Shown piece after piece: positions 60,856 through 64,000 of a stretch of 64,000 bases of DNA (positions are counted from its first letter, which is position 1; every line of letters begins with the position of its first letter). This DNA is from JBBROS01 sp964246015. Its GTDB lineage: Bacteria > Pseudomonadota > Alphaproteobacteria > Acetobacterales > Acetobacteraceae. The stretch covers positions 68,207 to 132,206 of the forward strand of contig CAXTPG010000001.1 of NCBI GenBank assembly GCA_964246015.1. The letters run 5' to 3'. The notes below the pieces were generated by a model. The model saw nothing but the letters and a program-made list of their open reading frames with translations. It had not been told where the DNA came from and made no database searches. A program made the position numbers and the translations under genes.

Positions 60856-61958
60856 CAGTCCCACCCGGCCCGCACCGCGGCGGCGTGCGTGGCCAGCCGG
60901 CCGTCGACGATCGCGCGGCGCATGCCCTGCATGAGGGATTGGTAGTAGGTCAGGTTGTGCTGCGTCAGGAGCATGGGGCCCAGCATCTCGTCGGCGCGGA
61001 ACAGGTGGTGAAGGTAGGCCCGGCTGTGCCGCGTGCAAGCCGTGCAGGCGCACTGGGGATCGAGCGGCGCCGGGTCGGCGGCGTGGCGGGCGTTGCGGAG
61101 GTTGAGCACGCCGCCCGAGGTAAAGGCGCGGGCGGTGCGGCCGGCGCGGGTCGGCATCACGCAGTCGAACATGTCGACGCCCCGCGCGACCGCCCCCAGC
61201 AGGTCGTCCGGCGTGCCGACTCCCATCAGGTAGCGCGGGCGGTCGGCGGGAAGATGCGGCACCGTCGCCTCCAGCGTCTCGAACATCGCGGCCTGGCCTT
61301 CCCCGACCGCGAGGCCGCCGACGGCGTAGCCCTCGAACCCGATGCCGCAGAGGGCGGCGGCGCTTTCGGCCCGCAGCGCAGGGATGGTGCCGCCCTGCAC
61401 GATGCCGAACTGGGCGTAGCCGGGGCGTGGCACGAAGGCCGCGCGCGACCGGGCGGCCCAGCGCATCGACAGCGCCATGCTGGTTCGCACCTGGTCGGGC
61501 GTGGCGGGGAAGGGGGTGCATTCGTCGAGCGCCATCGTGATCGTGGCGTCGAGCTGGTGCTGGATGCGGGTCGCGGTTTCCGGCGTCAGGCGGTGCTTCG
61601 ACCCGTCCAGGTGCGAGCGGAAGGTGACGCCGCCCTCATCGAGGGTGCGCAACCCGGCCAGCGACATGACCTGGAAGCCGCCGCTGTCGGTCAGGATGGG
61701 GCCGGGCCAGTCCATGAAGCGGTGCAGGCCGCCCAGCGCTTCGATGCGGTCGGCGCCGGGGCGGAGCATCAGGTGATAGGTGTTCCCCAGCACCAGCCCC
61801 GCGCCCGTCGCGCGGACCTGGTCCGCCGTCATCGCCTTCACGGTGCCGGCGGTGCCGACGGGCATGAACACGGGCGTCTCCACGTCGCCATGCGCCGTGC
61901 TCAGCAGCCCGGCGCGGGCCGGGCCGTCCGTTGCGGCGACGCTGTGCCCGAACGTCAC
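60855..61958 (-). CDS. tgt: tRNA-guanine transglycosylase
   Basis: A 367-residue enzyme that swaps preQ1 for guanine at position 34 of GUN-anticodon tRNAs. Substrate residues are in TDSGGFQVMSL and ALDECTPFP; the nucleophilic Asp is in FDCVMPTRAGR. The zinc site is CACTACTRHSRAYLHH. It overlaps queA by 4 bp. Confidence 0.97.
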   Translation of the reverse strand: MTFGHSVAATDGPARAGLLSTAHGDVETPVFMPVGTAGTVKAMTADQVRATGAGLVLGNTYHLMLRPGADRIEALGGLHRFMDWPGPILTDSGGFQVMSLAGLRTLDEGGVTFRSHLDGSKHRLTPETATRIQHQLDATITMALDECTPFPATPDQVRTSMALSMRWAARSRAAFVPRPGYAQFGIVQGGTIPALRAESAAALCGIGFEGYAVGGLAVGEGQAAMFETLEATVPHLPADRPRYLMGVGTPDDLLGAVARGVDMFDCVMPTRAGRTARAFTSGGVLNLRNARHAADPAPLDPQCACTACTRHSRAYLHHLFRADEMLGPMLLTQHNLTYYQSLMQGMRRAIVDGRLATHAAAVRAGWD

Positions 61959-62947
61959 GCGCGCTCCAGCAGCGAGGAGTCGCCGTAGCTGTAGAAGCGG
62001 TAGCCGGAGGCGATGGCGTGGGCATAGGCGGCACGCATGCGGTCGGTGCCGGCGAAGGCGCAGACGAGCATGAACAGCGTCGATTTCGGCAGGTGGAAGT
62101 TGGTCAGCAGGGCGGCGGCGGTGCGGAAGCGGTGGCCGGGCTGGATGAACAGGGCGGTGTCGCCGTCGAAGGGCTGGACGCGGCCGTGGTCGTCGGCGGC
62201 GGATTCCAGCAGGCGCAGCGTGGTGGTGCCGATGGCGACGATGCGTCGGGCGGCGTTGATGGCCTCGGCGGCCTGGGGCGTGATGCGGCCGCGTTCCTGA
62301 TGCATGACGTGGTGGGCCGGGTCGTCGCGGACGGGCAGGAAGGTGCCGGCGCCGACGTGCAGCGTGACGGTCACGGTGGGGATGCCGCGGGCGGCGATGG
62401 CATCGCGCAGGGCTGGAGTGAAGTGCAGCGCAGCGGTGGGGGCGGCGACGGCGCCGGGGCGGGCGGCGAACACGGTCTGATAGTCGGCCTGGTCGTCCGG
62501 GGTGGGACCGTGGGGGCGGTGGATGTAGGGCGGCAGGGCGAGCGCGCCGGCGTCGGCGGGGTCGCCGTGGAAGCGCAGGGTTACGGCGCCGCCCTCGTGG
62601 GTGTCCAGGATCTCGGCGGTGAGGCCGGGGGCGACGTCGAAGGTGAGCGTGTCGCCGGGGCGCAGGCGGCGGGCGTTGCGGGCCAGGGCGTGCCAGGCGC
62701 CGCCCGGACGGGGCTGGTCGAGCGTGAGGCCGATCCGTGCGTCGCCGCGCCGGGCCTCGAACTGCGCCGGGATGACCTTCGTGTCGTTGGCGACCAGAAC
62801 GTCGCCGTCGCGCAGCAGGGATGGGAGGTCGCGCACGTGGCGGTCGGCGAGCGTGGGTCCGACGTGCAGCAGCCGGGCGGAGTCGCGGGGGCGGGCAGGG
62901 TGGTGGGCGATGCGCTCCGGCGGCAGGTGGAAGTCGAAGTCGCGCAC
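61955..62947 (-). CDS. queA: S-adenosylmethionine:tRNA ribosyltransferase-isomerase
   Basis: A 330-residue QueA that adds the epoxycyclopentanediol part to preQ1 in tRNA using SAM. Conserved blocks are FDFHLPPERIAHHPARPRDSARLL, VANDTKVIPAQ, TAALHFTP, HVGAGTFLPV, and the C-terminal TNFHLPKSTLFMLV. It starts one base after the precursor transporter gene. Confidence 0.96.
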   Translation of the reverse strand: MRDFDFHLPPERIAHHPARPRDSARLLHVGPTLADRHVRDLPSLLRDGDVLVANDTKVIPAQFEARRGDARIGLTLDQPRPGGAWHALARNARRLRPGDTLTFDVAPGLTAEILDTHEGGAVTLRFHGDPADAGALALPPYIHRPHGPTPDDQADYQTVFAARPGAVAAPTAALHFTPALRDAIAARGIPTVTVTLHVGAGTFLPVRDDPAHHVMHQERGRITPQAAEAINAARRIVAIGTTTLRLLESAADDHGRVQPFDGDTALFIQPGHRFRTAAALLTNFHLPKSTLFMLVCAFAGTDRMRAAYAHAIASGYRFYSYGDSSLLERA

Positions 62948-62948
62948 G

Positions 62949-63482
62949 CTATGCGGGGGCGAGGCGCCGCAGCACGCGGATCAAGGGCACGCTGAACAGC
63001 ACGGCCCAGGCCTTGCCGACGATCTGGCCGGGGAGGAACTGCAGGCTGCCGAAGGCGAGCGTCAGGAACACGACGCTGTCGACCACCAGGCCCAGGGCGG
63101 ACGAGGCGACGACGGCCAGCACCAGCCCGCGCCGCTGCAACGGCGTGTAGACGCCGAGGTCCGCCAGCTCGCTGAGCAGGAACGCTGCGCCGGAGGCCAG
63201 CACCAGCGACGGCGGGGCGATCAGGGCCGAGAGGGCCGTGCCGACGACGACCGCGGCGATGCCCCAGCCGAGACCGAGGCACCGCTGCACGACGTCGCGC
63301 AGCACGAGCGCCGCCCCGGCCGCAAGCACGCCGGACGGGGCCATGAGGCCGGGCGCCACCGGGATCAGGCACGGGCCGTTCGGCACGCACACGGTGCCGA
63401 CGTTCCCGATGAGCCAATTGGCGAAGGGAATGCTCGCGAGGAAGAGGACGAGGCTGGTGATGCCGATGGTGCGAAGGTGCAT
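62949..63482 (-). CDS. Queuosine precursor transporter (VUT/YhhQ family)
   Basis: A 177-residue membrane protein with five or six helices. FANWLIGNVGTVCVPNGPC and APSGVLAAGAALVLRDVVQR are as in YhhQ; LSELADLGVYTPLQRR and the last helix FLPGQIVGKAWAVL follow. YhhQ imports preQ0 or preQ1. As first gene of queA-tgt-queF it implies salvage of preQ0/preQ1. No preQ1 riboswitch is recognisable upstream. Confidence 0.9.
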   Translation of the reverse strand: MHLRTIGITSLVLFLASIPFANWLIGNVGTVCVPNGPCLIPVAPGLMAPSGVLAAGAALVLRDVVQRCLGLGWGIAAVVVGTALSALIAPPSLVLASGAAFLLSELADLGVYTPLQRRGLVLAVVASSALGLVVDSVVFLTLAFGSLQFLPGQIVGKAWAVLFSVPLIRVLRRLAPA

Positions 63483-63660
63483 GGAACTGCCGGGCTGGGG
63501 GTCGCGGGAGGGTGTTATTGGGATGGGGCCGGCGGATCAAGGGCTGAAAGCCCCCTCCCACCTAGGCAGGAGCTAGGGGTGGGCACCGCACGCTCGGGCT
63601 GTCTGGCTACGAAGTTGCTGCAAACACACGTCTTTCGCTGGCGCCATCAACCCACCCCGG

Positions 63661-63684
63661 CCCCTCCCTGATCTCAGGGAGGGG
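63661..63684. terminator. Long GC hairpin in the 262-bp intergenic region
   Basis: CCCCTCCCTGA and TCAGGGAGGGG (11-bp arms, two bases between) form a very stable hairpin. It lies between the VOC gene stop (63745) and the queuosine operon start (63482), both on the minus strand. It probably ends the VOC transcript; no T-run is seen. The rest of 63483-63744 holds an imperfect CCCACCTAG/CTAGGGGTGGG repeat and no gene I can support. Confidence 0.6.
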
Positions 63685-63744
63685 AGAAGAAGGGTATCCG
63701 CAGGAGATGTGTGGACACCGTAGCCCATCGGAAGAGGGAGACGA

Positions 63745-64000
63745 TCACCGGTCCAGGTAGGACGCGATCTCGATCAGGTTGCCGTCGGGGTCGCGGCAGT
63801 AGACCGACTGGATGGCGCCCAACGCGCCCTGCCGCGCGACCGGCCCGGCCTCGATCGCGACGCGGCAGGAGTGGAGGTGGCCGACGACCTCCTCCGGGCC
63901 GACCGCGGTGATGAAGCAGAGGTCGGCGGCGCCGGGTTCGGCGCAGGCGCCGGTGATCCAGGCGCGCTTGTCGTGGTCGTGGGGGCGGAGGTTGATCTTC
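63745..64000 (-). CDS. VOC family protein, C-terminal part
   Basis: Only the last 85 residues are inside the window: KINLRPHDHDKRAWITGAC, PGAADLCFIT, then GALGAIQSVYCRDPDGNLIEIASYLD. This is the C-terminal half of a glyoxalase/bleomycin-resistance-type fold; E in LIEIA is the expected metal ligand. Start lies beyond the right edge. Function not determinable from this part. Confidence 0.85.
   Translation of the reverse strand, partial: KINLRPHDHDKRAWITGACAEPGAADLCFITAVGPEEVVGHLHSCRVAIEAGPVARQGALGAIQSVYCRDPDGNLIEIASYLDR

Noticed and set aside
63483..63660. preQ1 riboswitch upstream of the queuosine operon
   Set aside because: I could not find the short pseudoknot layout or conserved A-rich tail of preQ1 riboswitches. 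Covariance-model searching would settle it.

Overview
This window comes from a high-GC alphaproteobacterium. Gene content (long-form L31 without Zn cysteines, long GTGA/ATGA-coupled operons, many solute-binding proteins, DUF2382 proteins, a queuosine operon) fits Rhodospirillales/Acetobacteraceae, but the exact taxon is inferred. It is a draft scaffold with one 100-N gap at 53765-53864. No rRNA, CRISPR array, intact insertion sequence or prophage was seen. There is one tRNA, Leu(CAA) at 2870.

Layout. 1-2771: end of a BenE-type benzoate permease, then an FdhF/YdeP molybdopterin oxidoreductase. 2870-6095: tRNA-Leu, a chemoreceptor, and an orphan TRAP-type binding protein upstream of it. 6179-17790: a compact aryl-polyene-like biosynthetic cluster. 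Twelve genes read leftward from the acyl carrier protein at 17091 to a FrnE/DsbA-like protein at 6179. They are ACP, acyl-ACP/CoA ligase, two hotdog dehydratases, acyltransferase, LolA-like, MMPL exporter, ketosynthase plus chain-length factor, FabG, a flavin-dependent halogenase-like protein and FrnE. A COG4648 membrane protein diverges from the ACP gene. 17843-26611: housekeeping (rpmE, old yellow enzyme, pdxY, NdvA-like exporter, CBS protein, radC, thioesterase, map, MBL hydrolase).

26578-45416 is transport-rich. It holds an orphan peptide-type binding protein with an enolase-superfamily enzyme. A phosphodiesterase is followed by a complete Ugp-like ABC operon. A broken VapB-type antitoxin and a large repeat protein ending in a Hint domain come next. 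A second Ugp-like ABC operon carries two tandem binding-protein genes and diverges from a Na/Pi-type symporter. Three regulatory stretches here contain CTGTCAT-like heptamers at 11-bp spacing, the layout of a PhoB box. The region therefore looks like a phosphate-starvation island.

45413-52237: ThDP enzyme, stand-alone Lrp-type RAM domain protein, HAD hydrolase, pyrD, O-acyltransferase, MFS transporter and a conserved unknown. 52369-54006: an S24/LexA-like repressor followed by an unknown gene behind an FNR/FixK-type box. That gene contains 30-bp tandem repeats running into the N gap. 54030-60405: DUF1194, glutathionyl-hydroquinone reductase, aldo/keto reductase, another orphan binding protein, two DUF2382 stress proteins, a terminator and a DUF3833 lipoprotein. 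60418-63482: a queuosine operon (precursor transporter, queA, tgt, queF). The window ends inside a VOC protein gene.
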